This document shows positions 9,429 through 23,941 of a stretch of DNA of 64,000 nt, piece after piece. Made by a program: the position numbers and the translations under genes. How positions within the stretch are numbered: position 1 is the stretch's first letter; each line of letters begins with the position of its first letter. The notes under the pieces were generated by a model that was not told the DNA's origin, did no database searches, and saw only the letters and a list, made by a program, of their open reading frames with translations. This DNA comes from Luidia sarsii. Lineage: Eukaryota; Echinodermata; Asteroidea; Paxillosida; Luidiidae. Location of the stretch: contig OX465107.1 of NCBI GenBank assembly GCA_949987565.1, positions 11,909,721 to 11,973,720 of the forward strand, read 5' to 3'.

Positions 9429-11847
9429 GAATTTTGATAGCTGAAAAATCTGCCGTTTTCGAGAAAAGGGGAAATTCTTGAAATTCCCAAGATCTCTCCG
9501 TTGAGTCCCACTCACAAATACCGCCCTCTATGTCTGGAAAAGGGAAGCTTTTGATTTCGTTTCCGCCGCGGTTTTTCTCATGACATGGTCGACGGATTGA
9601 GTCAAAACCCACGCATGTGTATCATCTCATATAATAATTATACACGTTGAGTTGACAAAGTATGGAAGCGATTCTTTGATTTAGCAAATTGTTGCGCCCT
9701 ACCTTTAAAAATCATATAATTTGCAATCTATTAGTCTTTTGTTAAGCCCCGAAAGACTCCATAAATTAAAGAGAAAATGCCTTTCTGTATGGTATGATGA
9801 TGAACTCGGGCAGCTATCTTGGCCTGATTAAGTGTGCTGCATAGGATGAAGTAAACTGAGTCAACTCATTTGGGCCCCTTTGCAAAAATCGTGACTTTGC
9901 GCCTGCGTTCTTACTTTTCATTTCTCATCACGTGAGGTTTTCATCAGGCTGAGCAGAATGCACTGTTTGTTTTGTCAACGTTAGTTTTTGTACAATTATA
10001 ATTATCGTCAAGAATACGCCGTCATACCTTGTGACCATATTCGTCTCGGAAAAGAGCGCAACCAAGGAACTCATCTTTCCGTAAACAAGTCGCCATCACT
10101 AGCTGCACGTACCTTAATCACGTTGAGACTGAAATCTCCCCAGTTTGAATAATATGGAAGGCTCCGAAAATGTACATCAAGAAGTGTTCGGCATGTCAAA
10201 GATAATTATATTTCGTGCAAATATAACCACTGTGACGGGCAGAGCGAGAGGGGGGAATTAATGTAAAAACAAAAGAAAGGATGTTATATGTTTCTTATTT
10301 TGTTTTAAAAATAAACAAGCATACATTAAAAGCTTGCGAGAGAAAAAGTTACGCGGTGTCAGACCAAGTTTTCAGATCTCCCAGGGCCGCAAGGAACGCC
10401 CCGTGTGCACGGATCAATATAGAGCTCTTCTGGCCTCGGTACCAGTACACCGCGCGTCCTCCCCTGACCTCTTCCATATAGGCCGTAGACCCACGCGCCA
10501 TGTGAGGGAGGAAACACAGCGGGCCCTAGACCTTGGCCGCCGAGTCGACCAAACGCATGTGTCCCTGTACGAAGACGCGAACCTGGATTATGAGGACAGT
10601 CCCAGCATCACACCGGCACATCAGGATGCGCCACATGCGAAGTTGGTGGTTGCGGGAGTTTTTTTAACACCTTATACTGCGGGACCGCGCCGAGAAAAAA
10701 AATGAAAATGAGAAGGTGCCCCAGGAATCGAACCACGGACATACACCTTGCTAGCCGAGCGTTTGTACAACAAGTCCACTCGCATTGCCTAACACGTCCT
10801 CACGTCTAACACTTTAATAGTCCAACCTGAAAACTAGGGGCTCTGCCGTTGGCGGCGGGCTTTTGGACTTGGCTGCGTTCGAGTAAAAACATCCACAAGA
10901 ATAACCAAACAAATCAAATGAATTCACGTAGAATCATTTCGTCACACAGGAGTATCGCAATTTCGGTGGAAAATGTCCCTCGAAACTGTAGTAGCGTAGG
11001 GAATCGATCAAAAGGGAAACGTATTTCTTTTATATTGATGTATCCTGTATGAGAACGGAGTAACCTTGTTGCTTTGATATCCAACGAGGGCGCTATTCCG
11101 ACCTAACGGTCATACTTCCGCCGGAATTATAATGGGTGCCATCCGTCACACACATGCAACAGAAATAGTCCGCGTTTGGGGGGAATTTCGGTCGCACAGT
11201 CAATTTGGTCGATGTTGATTCCATAATATTATTATCTATTTTGAGTGACGGATGGTTCCTGAAAACAGAAAGACAGGCGTTCGCGAATGCGAGTCATTGA
11301 TTTTGTTTGATCTAAGTTGGGGCGGACTAATTCCGAAACAACGGTTATGGTGATGGGTTGGCTAGATTGCTCGGAGAGATGTCAGTCGAGACGATGGTGA
11401 GCAAAGTGCGGCAACTCGTGTGCAGCCTGCCAGGCCGAATTTCTGCAAGGATTTTGGGAAGCATCCCTGCACTTCCGCAGCAAAATAGGTCCACATTTCA
11501 AGCACTACGTGTTCCAAATTAAACGCGAAATCGAACATTGAACACCCGGGTCGTCTTAAGCTTGACCGATTCTACAATGTATCAGTTAATTAGACTCCAA
11601 AGGCCCCTGATTAAAAACAAGTTGTGGGTCTACATTTTATGATAATGAGCTGGGCGGAGCCGTCTTTGATTGAAATAGTGCGCTGCAACCGTGCAGCTCG
11701 ATCTATGACCATCATCAAGTGCGCAATCAGGTAGACAGGCTAGGCGTTAAAGCCTTTAAATTGATGAAACTGCCTAATTTCTGGACATTACAGATTTGAG
11801 AAATAACTTACTCATCAAGAAGGTTGTAAAAATGTCAGATTTTGCGT
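9429..11847. repeat. Array 1 unit 2 (type B)
   Basis: Differs from unit 1 at diagnostic sites, for example cacggatcaatatag instead of cacatatctatatag in the SINE body, and caacgttagttt instead of caacgttggttt. Near-identical to unit 4 at an offset of 4,838. Confidence 0.9.
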
Positions 11848-14266
11848 GAATTTTGATAGCTGAAAAATCTGCCGTTTTCGAGAAAAGGGGAAATTCTTGA
11901 AATTCCCAAGATCGCTCCGTTGAGTCCCACTCACAAATACCGCCCTCTATGTCTGGAAAAGGGAAGCTTTTGATTTCGTTTCCGCCGCGGTTTTTCTCAT
12001 GACATGGTCGACGGATTGAGTCAAAACCCACGCATGTGTATCATCTCATATAATAATTATACACGTTGAGTTGACAAAGTATGGAAGCGATTCTTTGATT
12101 TAGCAAATTGCTGCGCCCTACCTTTAAAAATCATATAATTTGCAATCTATTAGTCTTTTGTTAAGCCCCGAAAGACTCCATAAATTAAAGAGAAAATGCC
12201 TTTCTGTATGGTATGATGATGAACTCGGGCAGCTATCTTGGCCTGATTAAGTGTGCTGCATAGGATGAAGTAAACTGAGTCAACTCATTTGGGACCCCTT
12301 TGCAAAAATCGTGACTTTGCGCCTGCGTTCTTACTTTTCATTTCTCATCCCGTGAGGTTTTCATCAGGCTGAGCAGAATGCACTGTTTGTTTTGTCAACG
12401 TTGGTTTTTGTACAATTATAATTATCGTCAAGAATACGCCGTCATACCTTGTGACCATATTCGTCTCGGAAAAGAGCGCAACCAAGGAACTCATCTTTCC
12501 GTAAACAAGTCGCCTTCACTAGCTGCACGTACCTTAATCACGTTGAGACTGAAATCTCACCAGTTTGAATAATATGGAAGGCTCCGAAAATGTACATCAA
12601 GAAGTGTTCGGCATGTCAAAGATAATTATATTTCGTGCAAATATAACCACTGTGACGGGCAGAGCGAGAGGGGGGAATTAATGTAAAAACAAAAGAAAGG
12701 ATGTTACATGTTTCTTATTTTGTTTTAAAAATAAACAAGCATACATTAAAAGCTTGCGAGAGAAAAAGTTACGCGGTGTCAGACCAAGTTTTCAGATCTC
12801 CCAGGGCCGCGAGGAACGCCCCGTGTGCACATATCTATATAGAGCTCTTCTGGCCTCGGTACCGGTCCACCGCGCGTCCTCCCCTGACCTCATCCATATA
12901 GGCAGTAGACCCACGCGCCATGTGAGGGAGGAAACACAGCGGGCCCTAGACCTTGGCCGCCGAGTGGAGCAAAAGCATGTGTCCCTGTACGAAGAGGCGA
13001 ACCTGGATTATGAGGACAGTCCCAGCATCACACCGGCACATCAGGATGCGCCACATGCGAAGTTGGTGATTGCGGGAGTTTTTTTTAACACCTTATACTG
13101 CGGGACCGCGCCGAGAAAAAATGGAAATGAGAAGGTGCCCCAGGATTCGAACCACCGACCTACACCTTGCTAGCCGAGCGTTTGTACAACAAGTCCACTC
13201 GCATTGCCTAACACGTCCTCACGTCTAACACTTTAATAGTCCAACCTGAAAACTAGGGGCTCTGCCGTTGGCGGCGGGCTTTTGGACTTGGCTGCGTTCG
13301 AGTAAAAACATCAACAAGAATAACCAAACAAATCAAATGAATTCACGTAGAATCATTTCGTCACACAGGAGTATCGCAATTTCGGTGGAAAATGTCCCTC
13401 GAAACTGTAGTAGCGTAGGGAATCGATCAAAAGGGAAACGTATTTCTTTTCTATTGATGTATCCTGTATGAGAACGGAGTAACCTTGTTGCTTTGATATC
13501 CAGCGAGGGCGCTATTCCGACCTAACGGTCATGCTTCCGCCGGAATTATAATGGGTGCCATCCGTCACACACATGCAACAGAAATAGTCCGCGTTTGTGG
13601 GGAATGTCGGTCGCACAGTCAATTTGGTCGATGTTGATTCCATAATATTATTATCTATTTTGAGTGACGGATGGTTCCTGAAAACAGAAAGACAGGCGTT
13701 CGCGAATGCGAGTCATTGATTTTGTTTGATCTAAGTTGGGGCGGACTAATTCCGAAACAACGGTTATGGTGATGGGTTGGCTAGATTGCTCGGAGAGATG
13801 TCAGTCGAGACGATGGTGAGCAAAGTGCGGCAACTCGTGTGCAGCCTGCCAGGCCGAATTTCTGCAAGGATTTTGGGAAGCATCCCTGCACTTCCGCAGC
13901 AAAATAGGTCCACATTTCAAGCACTACGTGTTCCAAATTAAACGCGAAATCGAACATTGAACACCCGGGTCGTCTTAAGCTTGACCGATTCTACAATGTA
14001 TCAGTTAATTAGACTCCAAAGGCCCCTGATTAAAAACAAGTTGTGGGTCTACATTTTATGATAATGAGCTGGGCGGAGCCGTCTTTGATTGAAATAGTGC
14101 GCTGCAACCGTGCAGCTCGATCTATGACCATCATCAAGTGCGGAATCAGGTAGACAGGCTAGGCGTTAAAGCCTTTAAATTGATGAAACTGCCTAATTTC
14201 TGGACATTACAGATTTGAGAAATAACTTACTCATCAAGAAGGTTGTAAAAATGTCAGATTTTGCGT
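11848..14266. repeat. Array 1 unit 3 (type A)
   Basis: Carries the type-A variants of unit 1, including the cacatatctatatag SINE form. Confidence 0.9.
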
Positions 14267-16685
14267 GAATTTTGATAGCTGAAAAATCTGCCGTTTTCGA
14301 GAAAAGGGGAAATTCTTGAAATTCCCAAGATCTCTCCGTTGAGTCCCACTCACAAATACCGCCCTCTATGTCTGGAAAAGGGAAGCTTTTGATTTCGTTT
14401 CCGCCGCGGTTTTTCTCATGACATGGTCGACGGATTGAGTCAAAACCCACGCATGTGTATCATCTCATATAATAATTATACACGTTGAGTTGACAAAGTA
14501 TGGAAGCGATTCTTTGATTTAGCAAATTGTTGCGCCCTACCTTTAAAAATCATATAATTTGCAATCTATTAGTCTTTTGTTAAGCCCCGAAAGACTCCAT
14601 AAATTAAAGAGAAAATGCCTTTCTGTATGGTATGATGATGAACTCGGGCAGCTATCTTGGCCTGATTAAGTGTGCTGCATAGGATGAAGTAAACTGAGTC
14701 AACTCATTTGGGCCCCTTTGCAAAAATCGTGACTTTGCGCCTGCGTTCTTACTTTTCATTTCTCATCACGTGAGGTTTTCATCAGGCTGAGCAGAATGCA
14801 CTGTTTGTTTTGTCAACGTTAGTTTTTGTACAATTATAATTATCGTCAAGAATACGCCGTCATACCTTGTGACCATATTCGTCTCGGAAAAGAGCGCAAC
14901 CAAGGAACTCATCTTTCCGTAAACAAGTCGCCATCACTAGCTGCACGTACCTTAATCACGTTGAGACTGAAATCTCCCCAGTTTGAATAATATGGAAGGC
15001 TCCGAAAATGTACATCAAGAAGTGTTCGGCATGTCAAAGATAATTATATTTCGTGCAAATATAACCACTGTGACGGGCAGAGCGAGAGGGGGGAATTAAT
15101 GTAAAAACAAAAGAAAGGATGTTATATGTTTCTTATTTTGTTTTAAAAATAAACAAGCATACATTAAAAGCTTGCGAGAGAAAAAGTTACGCGGTGTCAG
15201 ACCAAGTTTTCAGATCTCCCAGGGCCGCAAGGAACGCCCCGTGTGCACGGATCAATATAGAGCTCTTCTGGCCTCGGTACCAGTACACCGCGCGTCCTCC
15301 CCTGACCTCTTCCATATAGGCCGTAGACCCACGCGCCATGTGAGGGAGGAAACACAGCGGGCCCTAGACCTTGGCCGCCGAGTCGACCAAACGCATGTGT
15401 CCCTGTACGAAGACGCGAACCTGGATTATGAGGACAGTCCCAGCATCACACCGGCACATCAGGATGCGCCACATGCGAAGTTGGTGGTTGCGGGAGTTTT
15501 TTTAACACCTTATACTGCGGGACCGCGCCGAGAAAAAAAATGAAAATGAGAAGGTGCCCCAGGAATCGAACCACGGACATACACCTTGCTAGCCGAGCGT
15601 TTGTACAACAAGTCCACTCGCATTGCCTAACACGTCCTCACGTCTAACACTTTAATAGTCCAACCTGAAAACTAGGGGCTCTGCCGTTGGCGGCGGGCTT
15701 TTGGACTTGGCTGCGTTCGAGTAAAAACATCCACAAGAATAACCAAACAAATCAAATGAATTCACGTAGAATCATTTCGTCACACAGGAGTATCGCAATT
15801 TCGGTGGAAAATGTCCCTCGAAACTGTAGTAGCGTAGGGAATCGATCAAAAGGGAAACGTATTTCTTTTATATTGATGTATCCTGTATGAGAACGGAGTA
15901 ACCTTGTTGCTTTGATATCCAACGAGGGCGCTATTCCGACCTAACGGTCATACTTCCGCCGGAATTATAATGGGTGCCATCCGTCACACACATGCAACAG
16001 AAATAGTCCGCGTTTGGGGGGAATTTCGGTCGCACAGTCAATTTGGTCGATGTTGATTCCATAATATTATTATCTATTTTGAGTGACGGATGGTTCCTGA
16101 AAACAGAAAGACAGGCGTTCGCGAATGCGAGTCATTGATTTTGTTTGATCTAAGTTGGGGCGGACTAATTCCGAAACAACGGTTATGGTGATGGGTTGGC
16201 TAGATTGCTCGGAGAGATGTCAGTCGAGACGATGGTGAGCAAAGTGCGGCAACTCGTGTGCAGCCTGCCAGGCCGAATTTCTGCAAGGATTTTGGGAAGC
16301 ATCCCTGCACTTCCGCAGCAAAATAGGTCCACATTTCAAGCACTACGTGTTCCAAATTAAACGCGAAATCGAACATTGAACACCCGGGTCGTCTTAAGCT
16401 TGACCGATTCTACAATGTATCAGTTAATTAGACTCCAAAGGCCCCTGATTAAAAACAAGTTGTGGGTCTACATTTTATGATAATGAGCTGGGCGGAGCCG
16501 TCTTTGATTGAAATAGTGCGCTGCAACCGTGCAGCTCGATCTATGACCATCATCAAGTGCGCAATCAGGTAGACAGGCTAGGCGTTAAAGCCTTTAAATT
16601 GATGAAACTGCCTAATTTCTGGACATTACAGATTTGAGAAATAACTTACTCATCAAGAAGGTTGTAAAAATGTCAGATTTTGCGT
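14267..16685. repeat. Array 1 unit 4 (type B)
   Basis: Carries the type-B variants of unit 2 through its whole length. Confidence 0.9.
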
Positions 16686-19103
16686 GAATTTTGATAGCTG
16701 AAAAATCTGCCGTTTTCGAGAAAAGGGGAAATTCTTGAAATTCCCAAGATCGCTCCGTTGAGTCCCACTCACAAATACCGCCCTCTATGTCTGGAAAAGG
16801 GAAGCTTTTGATTTCGTTTCCGCCGCGGTTTTTCTCATGACATGGTCGACGGATTGAGTCAAAACCCACGCATGTGTATCATCTCATATAATAATTATAC
16901 ACGTTGAGTTGACAAAGTATGGAAGCGATTCTTTGATTTAGCAAATTGCTGCGCCCTACCTTTAAAAATCATATAATTTGCAATCTATTAGTCTTTTGTT
17001 AAGCCCCGAAAGACTCCATAAATTAAAGAGAAAATGCCTTTCTGTATGGTATGATGATGAACTCGGGCAGCTATCTTGGCCTGATTAAGTGTGCTGCATA
17101 GGATGAAGTAAACTGAGTCAACTCATTTGGGACCCCTTTGCAAAAATCGTGACTTTGCGCCTGCGTTCTTACTTTTCATTTCTCATCCCGTGAGGTTTTC
17201 ATCAGGCTGAGCAGAATGCACTGTTTGTTTTGTCAACGTTGGTTTTTGTACAATTATAATTATCGTCAAGAATACGCCGTCATACCTTGTGACCATATTC
17301 GTCTCGGAAAAGAGCGCAACCAAGGAACTCATCTTTCCGTAAACAAGTCGCCTTCACTAGCTGCACGTACCTTAATCACGTTGAGACTGAAATCTCACCA
17401 GTTTGAATAATATGGAAGGCTCCGAAAATGTACATCAAGAAGTGTTCGGCATGTCAAAGATAATTATATTTCGTGCAAATATAACCACTGTGACGGGCAG
17501 AGCGAGAGGGGGGAATTAATGTAAAAACAAAAGAAAGGATGTTACATGTTTCTTATTTTGTTTTAAAAATAAACAAGCATACATTAAAAGCTTGCGATAG
17601 AAAAAGTTACGCGGTGTCAGACCAAGTTTTCAGATCTCCCAGGGCCGCGAGGAACGCCCCTGTGCACGGATCAATATAGAGCTCTTCTGGCCTCGGTACC
17701 AGTCCACCGCGCGTCCTCCCCTGACCTCTTCCATATAGGCCGTAGACCCACGCGCCATGTGAGGGAGGAAACACAGCGGGCCCTAGACCTTGGCCGCCGA
17801 GTCGACCAAACGCATGTGTCCCTGTACGAAGACGCGAACCTGGATTATGAGGACAGTCCCAGCATCACACCGGCACATCAGGATGCGCCACATGCGAAGT
17901 TGGTGGTTGCGGGAGTTTTTTTAACACCTTATACTGCGGGACCGCGCCGAGAAAAAAAATGAAAATGAGAAGGTGCCCCAGAAATCGAACCACGGACATA
18001 CACCTTGCTAGCCGAGCGTTTGTACAACAAGTCCACTCGCATTGCCTAACACGTCCTCACGTCTAACACTTTAATAGTCCAACCGGAAAACTAGGGGCTC
18101 TGCCGTTGGCGGCGGGCTTTTGGACTTGGCTGCGTTCGAGTAAAAACATCCACAAGAATAACCAAACAAATCAAATGAATTCACGTAGAATCATTTCGTC
18201 ACACAGGAGTATCGCAATTTCGGTGGAAAATGTCCCTCGAAACTGTAGTAGCGTAGGGAATCGATCAAAAGGGAAACGTATTTCTTTTCTATTGATGTAT
18301 CCTGTATGAGAACGGAGTAACCTTGTTGCTTTGATATCCAGCGAGGGCGCTATTCCGACCTAACGGTCATGCTTCCGCCGGAATTATAATGGGTGCCATC
18401 CGTCAGACACATGCAACAGAAATAGTCCGCGTTTGGGGGGAATTTCGGTCGCACAGTCAATTTGGTCGATGTTGATTCCATAATATTATTATCTATTTTG
18501 AGTGACGGATGGTTCCTGAAAACAGAAAGACAGGCGTTCGCGAATGCGAGTCATTGATTTTGTTTGATCTAAGTTGGGGCGGACTAATTCCGAAACAACG
18601 GTTATGGTGATGGGTTGGCTAGATTGCTCGGAGAGATGTCAGTCGAGACGATGGTGAGCAAAGTGCGGCAACTCGTGTGCAGCCTGCCAGGCCGAATTTC
18701 TGCAAGGATTTTGGGAAGCATCCCTGCACTTCCGCAGCAAAATAGGTCCACATTTCAAGCACTACGTGTTCCAAATTAAACGCGAAATCGAACATTGAAC
18801 ACCCGGGTCGTCTTAAGCTTGACCGATTCTACAATGTATCAGTTAATTAGACTCCAAAGGCCCCTGATTAAAAACAAGTTGTGGGTCTACATTTTATGAT
18901 AATGAGCTGGGCGGAGCCGTCTTTGATTGAAATAGTGCGCTGCAACCGTGCAGCTCGATCTATGACCATCATCAAGTGCGAATCAGGTAGACAGGCTAGG
19001 CGTTAAAGCCTTTAAATTGATGAAACTGCCTAATTTCTGGACATTACAGATTTGAGAAATAACTTACTCATCAAGAAGGTTGTAAAAATGTCAGATTTTG
19101 CGT
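16686..19103. repeat. Array 1 unit 5
   Basis: Continues the A/B pattern until about 17.6 kb. It then carries private changes: cgatagaaaaag for cgagagaaaaag, a one-base deletion in the SINE body near 17660, and a one-base deletion near 18979. Confidence 0.9.
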
Positions 19104-21522
19104 GAATTTTGATAGCTGAAGAATCTGCCGTTTTCGAGAAAAGGGGAAATTCTTGAAATTCCCAAGATCGCTCCGTTGAGTCCCACTCACAAATACCGCC
19201 CTCTATGTCTGGAAAAGGGAAGCTTTTGATTTCGTTTCCGCCGCGGTTTTTCTCATGACATGGTCGACGGATTGAGTCAAAACCCACGCATGTGTATCAT
19301 CTCATATAATAATTATACACGTTGAGTTGACAAAGTATGGAAGCGATTCTTTGATTTAGCAAATTGCTGCGCCCTACCTTTAAAAATCATATAATTTGCA
19401 ATCTATTAGTCTTTTGTTAAGCCCCGAAAGACTCCATAAATTAAAGAGAAAATGCCTTTCTGTATGGTATGATGATGAACTCGGGCAGCTATCTTGGCCT
19501 GATTAAGTGTGCTGCATAGGATGAAGTAAACCGAGTCAACTCATTTGGGCCCCTTTGCAAAAATCGTGACTTTGCGCCTGCGTTCTTACTTTTCATTTCT
19601 CATCCCGTGAGGTTTTCATCAGGCTGAGCAGAATGCACTGTTTGTTTTGTCAACGTTGGTTTTTGTACAATTATAATTATCGTCAAGAATACGCCGTCAT
19701 ACCTTGTGACCATATTCGTCTCGGAAAAGAGCGCAACCAAGGAACTCATCTTTCCGTAAACAAGTCGCCTTCACTAGCTGCACGTACCTTAATCACGTTG
19801 AGACTGAAATCTCACCAGTTTGAATAATATGGAAGGCTCCGAAAATGTACATCAAGAAGTGTTCGGCATGTCAAAGATAATTATATTTCGTGCAAATATA
19901 ACCACTGTGACGGGCAGAGCGAGAGGGGGGAATTAATGTAAAAACAAAAGAAAGGATGTTATATGTTTCTTATTTTGTTTTAAAAATAAACAAGCATACA
20001 TTAAAAGCTTGCGAGAGAAAAAGTTACGCGGTGTCAGACCAAGTTTTCAGATCTCCCAGGGCCGCGAGGAACGCCCCGTGTGCACGGATCAATATAGAGC
20101 TCTTCTGGCCTCGGTACCAGTCCACCGCGCGTCCTCCCCTGACCTCTTCCATATAGGCCGTAGACCCACGCGCCATGTGAGGGAGGAAACACAGCGGGCC
20201 CTAGACCTTGGCCGCCGAGTCGACCAAACGCATGTGTCCCTGTACGAAGACGCGAACCTGGATTATGAGGACAGTCCCAGCATCACACCGGCACATCAGG
20301 ATGCGCCACATGCGAAGTTGGTGGTTGCGGGAGTTTTTTTAACACCTTATACTGCGGGACCGCGCCGAGAAAAAAAATGAAAATGAGAAGGTGCCCCAGA
20401 AATCGAACCACGGACATACACCTTGCTAGCCGAGCGTTTGTACAACAAGTCCACTCGCATTGCCTAACACGTCCTCACGTCTAACACTTTAATAGTCCAA
20501 CCTGAAAACTAGGGGCTCTGCCGTTGGCGGCGGGCTTTTGGACTTGGCTGCGTTCGAGTAAAAACATCCACAAGAATAACCAAACAAATCAAATGAATTC
20601 ACGTAGAATCATTTCGTCACACAGGAGTATCCCAATTTCGGTGGAAAATGTCCCTCGAAACTGTAGTAGCGTAGGGAATCGATCAAAAGGGAAACGTATT
20701 TCTTTTCTATTGATGTATCCTGTATGAGAACGGAGTAACCTTGTTGCTTTGATATCCAGCGAGGGCGCTATTCCGACCTAACGGTCATGCTTCCGCCGGA
20801 ATTATAATGGGTGCCATCCGTCACACACATGCAACAGAAATAGTCCGCGTTTGGGGGGAATTTCGGTCGCACAGTCAATTTGGTCGATGTTGATTCCATA
20901 ATATTATTATCTATTTTGAGTGACGGATGGTTCCTGAAAACAGAAAGACAGGCGTTCGCGAATGCGAGTCATTGATTTTGTTTGATCTAAGTTGGGGCGG
21001 ACTAATTCCGAAACAACGGTTATGGTGATGGGTTGGCTAGATTGCTCGGAGAGATGTCAGTCGAGACGATGGTGAGCAAAGTGCGGCAACTCGTGTGCAG
21101 CCTGCCAGGCCGAATTTCTGCAAGGATTTTGGGAAGCATCCCTGCACTTCCGCAGCAAAATAGGTCCACATTTCAAGCACTACGTGTTCCAAATTAAACG
21201 CGAAATCGAACATTGAACACCCGGGTCGTCTTAAGCTTGACCGATTCTACAATGTATCAGTTAATTAGACTCCAAAGGCCCCTGATTAAAAACAAGTTGT
21301 GGGTCTACATTTTATGATAATGAGCTGGGCGGAGCCGTCTTTGATTGAAATAGTGCGCTGCAACCGTGCAGCTCGATCTATGACCATCATCAAGTGCGGA
21401 ATCAGGTAGACAGGCTAGGCGTTAAAGCCTTTAAATTGATGAAACTGCCTAATTTCTGGACATTACAGATTTGAGAAATAACTTACTCATCAAGAAGGTT
21501 GTAGAAATGTCAGATTTTGCGT
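19104..21522. repeat. Array 1 unit 6
   Basis: Core-type unit. It shares with units 5 and 7 the variant ccccagaaatcgaacc in the B-box region of the SINE. Confidence 0.9.
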
Positions 21523-23941
21523 GATATTTGATAGCTGAAAAATCTGCCGTTTTCGAGAAAAGGGGAAATCCTTGAAATTCCCAAGATCGCTCCGTTGAGT
21601 CCCACTCACAAATACCGCCCTCTATGTCTGGAAAAGGGAAGCTTTTGATTTCGTTTCCGCCGCGGTTTTTCTCATGACATGGTCGACGGATTGAGTCAAA
21701 ACCCACGCATGTGTATCATCTCATATAATAATTATACACGTTGAGTTGACAAAGTATGGAAGCGATTCTTTGATTTAGCAAATTGCTGCGCCCTACCTTT
21801 AAAAATCATATAATTTGCAATCTATTAGTCTTTTGTTAAGCCCCGAAAGACTCCATAAATTAAAGAGAAAATGCCTTTCTGTATGGTATGATGATGAACT
21901 CGGGCAGCTATCTTGGCCTGATTAAGTGTGCTGCATAGGATGAAGTAAACTGAGTCAACTCATTTGGGCCCCTTTGCAAAAATCGTGACTTTGCGCCTGC
22001 GTTCTTACTTTTCATTTCTCATCCCGTGAGGTTTTCATCAGGCTGAGCAGAATGCACTGTTTGTTTTGTCAACGTTAGTTTTTGTACAATTATAATTATC
22101 GTCAAGAATACGCCGTCATACCTTGTGACCATATTCGTCTCGGAAAAGAGCGCAACCAAGGAACTCATCTTTCCGTAAACAAGTCGCCTTCACTAGCTGC
22201 ACGTACCTTAATCACGTTGAGACTGAAATCTCACCAGTTTGAATAATATGGAAGGCTCCGAAAATGTACATCAAGAAGTGTTCGGCATGTCAAAGATAAT
22301 TATATTTCGTGCAAATATAACCACTGTGACGGGCAGAGCGAGAGGGGGGAATTAATGTAAAAACAAAAGAAAGGATGTTATATGTTTCTTATTTTGTTTT
22401 AAAAATAAACAAGCATACATTAAAAGCTTGCGAGAGAAAAAGTTACGCGGTGTCAGACCAAGTTTTCAGATCTCCCAGGGCCGCGAGGAACGCCCCGTGT
22501 GCACGGATCAATATAGAGCTCTTCTGGCCTCGGTACCAGTCCACCGCGCGTCCTCCCCTGACCTCTTCCATATAGGCCGTAGACCCACGCGCCATGTGAG
22601 TGAGGAAACACAGCGGGCCCTAGACCTTGGCCGCCGAGTCGACCAAACGCATGTGTCCCTGTACGAAGACGCGAACCTGGATTATGAGGACAGTCCCAGC
22701 ATCACACCGGCACATCAGGATGCGCCACATGCGAAGTTGGTGGTTGCGGGAGTTTTTTTAACACCTTATACTGCGGGACCGCGCCGAGAAAAAAAATGAA
22801 AATGAGAAGGTGCCCCAGAAATCGAACCACGGACATACACCTTGCTAGCCGAGCGTTTGTACAACAAGTCCACTCGCATTGCCTAACACGTCCTCACGTC
22901 TAACACTTTAATAGTCCAACCTGAAAACTAGGGGCTCTGCCGTTGGCGGCGGGCTTTTGGACTTGGCTGCGTTCGAGCAAAAACATCCACAAGAATAACC
23001 AAACAAATCAAATGAATTCACGTAGAATCATTTCGTCACACAGGAGTATCCCAATTTCGGTGGAAAATGTCCCTCGAAACTGTAGTAGCGTAGGGAATCG
23101 ATCAAAAGGGAAACATATTTCTTTTCTATTGATGTATCCTGTATGAGAACGGAGTAACCTTGTTGCTTTGATATCCAGCGAGGGCGCTATTCCGACCTAA
23201 CGGTCATGCTTCCGCCGGAATTATAATGGGTGCCATCCGTCACACACATGCAACAGAAATAGTCCGCGTTTGGGGGGAATTTCGGTCGCACAGTCAATTT
23301 GGTCGATGTTGATTCCATAATATTATTATCTATTTTGAGTGACGGATGGTTCCTGAAAACAGAAAGACAGGCGTTCGCGAATGCGAGTCATTGATTTTGT
23401 TTGATCTAAGTTGGGGCGGACTAATTCCGAAACAACGGTTATGGTGATGGGTTGGCTAGATTGCTCGGAGAGATGTCAGTCGAGACGATGGTGAGCAAAG
23501 TGCGGCAACTCGTGTGCAGCCTGCCAGGCCGAATTTCTGCAAGGATTTTGGGAAGCATCCCTGCACTTCCGCAGCAAAATAGGTCCACATTTCAAGCACT
23601 ACGTGTTCCAAATTAAACGCGAAATCGAACATTGAACACCCGGGTCGTCTTAAGCTTGACCGATTCTACAATGTATCAGTTGATTAGACTCCAAAGGCCC
23701 CTGATTAAAAACAAGTTGTGGGTCTACATTTTATGATAATGAGCTGGGCGGAGCCGTCTTTGATTGAAATAGTGCGCTGCAACCGTGCAGCTCGATCTAT
23801 GACCATCATCAAGTGCGGAATCAGGTAGACAGGCTAGGCGTTAAAGCCTTTAAATTGATGAAACTGCCTAATTTCTGGACATTACAGATTTGAGAAATAA
23901 CTTACTCATCAAGAAGGTTGTAAAAATGTCAGATTTTGCGT
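21523..23941. repeat. Array 1 unit 7
   Basis: Core-type unit, very close to unit 6. Both carry the bases agtatcccaatttcgg near 20628 and 23046. Confidence 0.9.
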
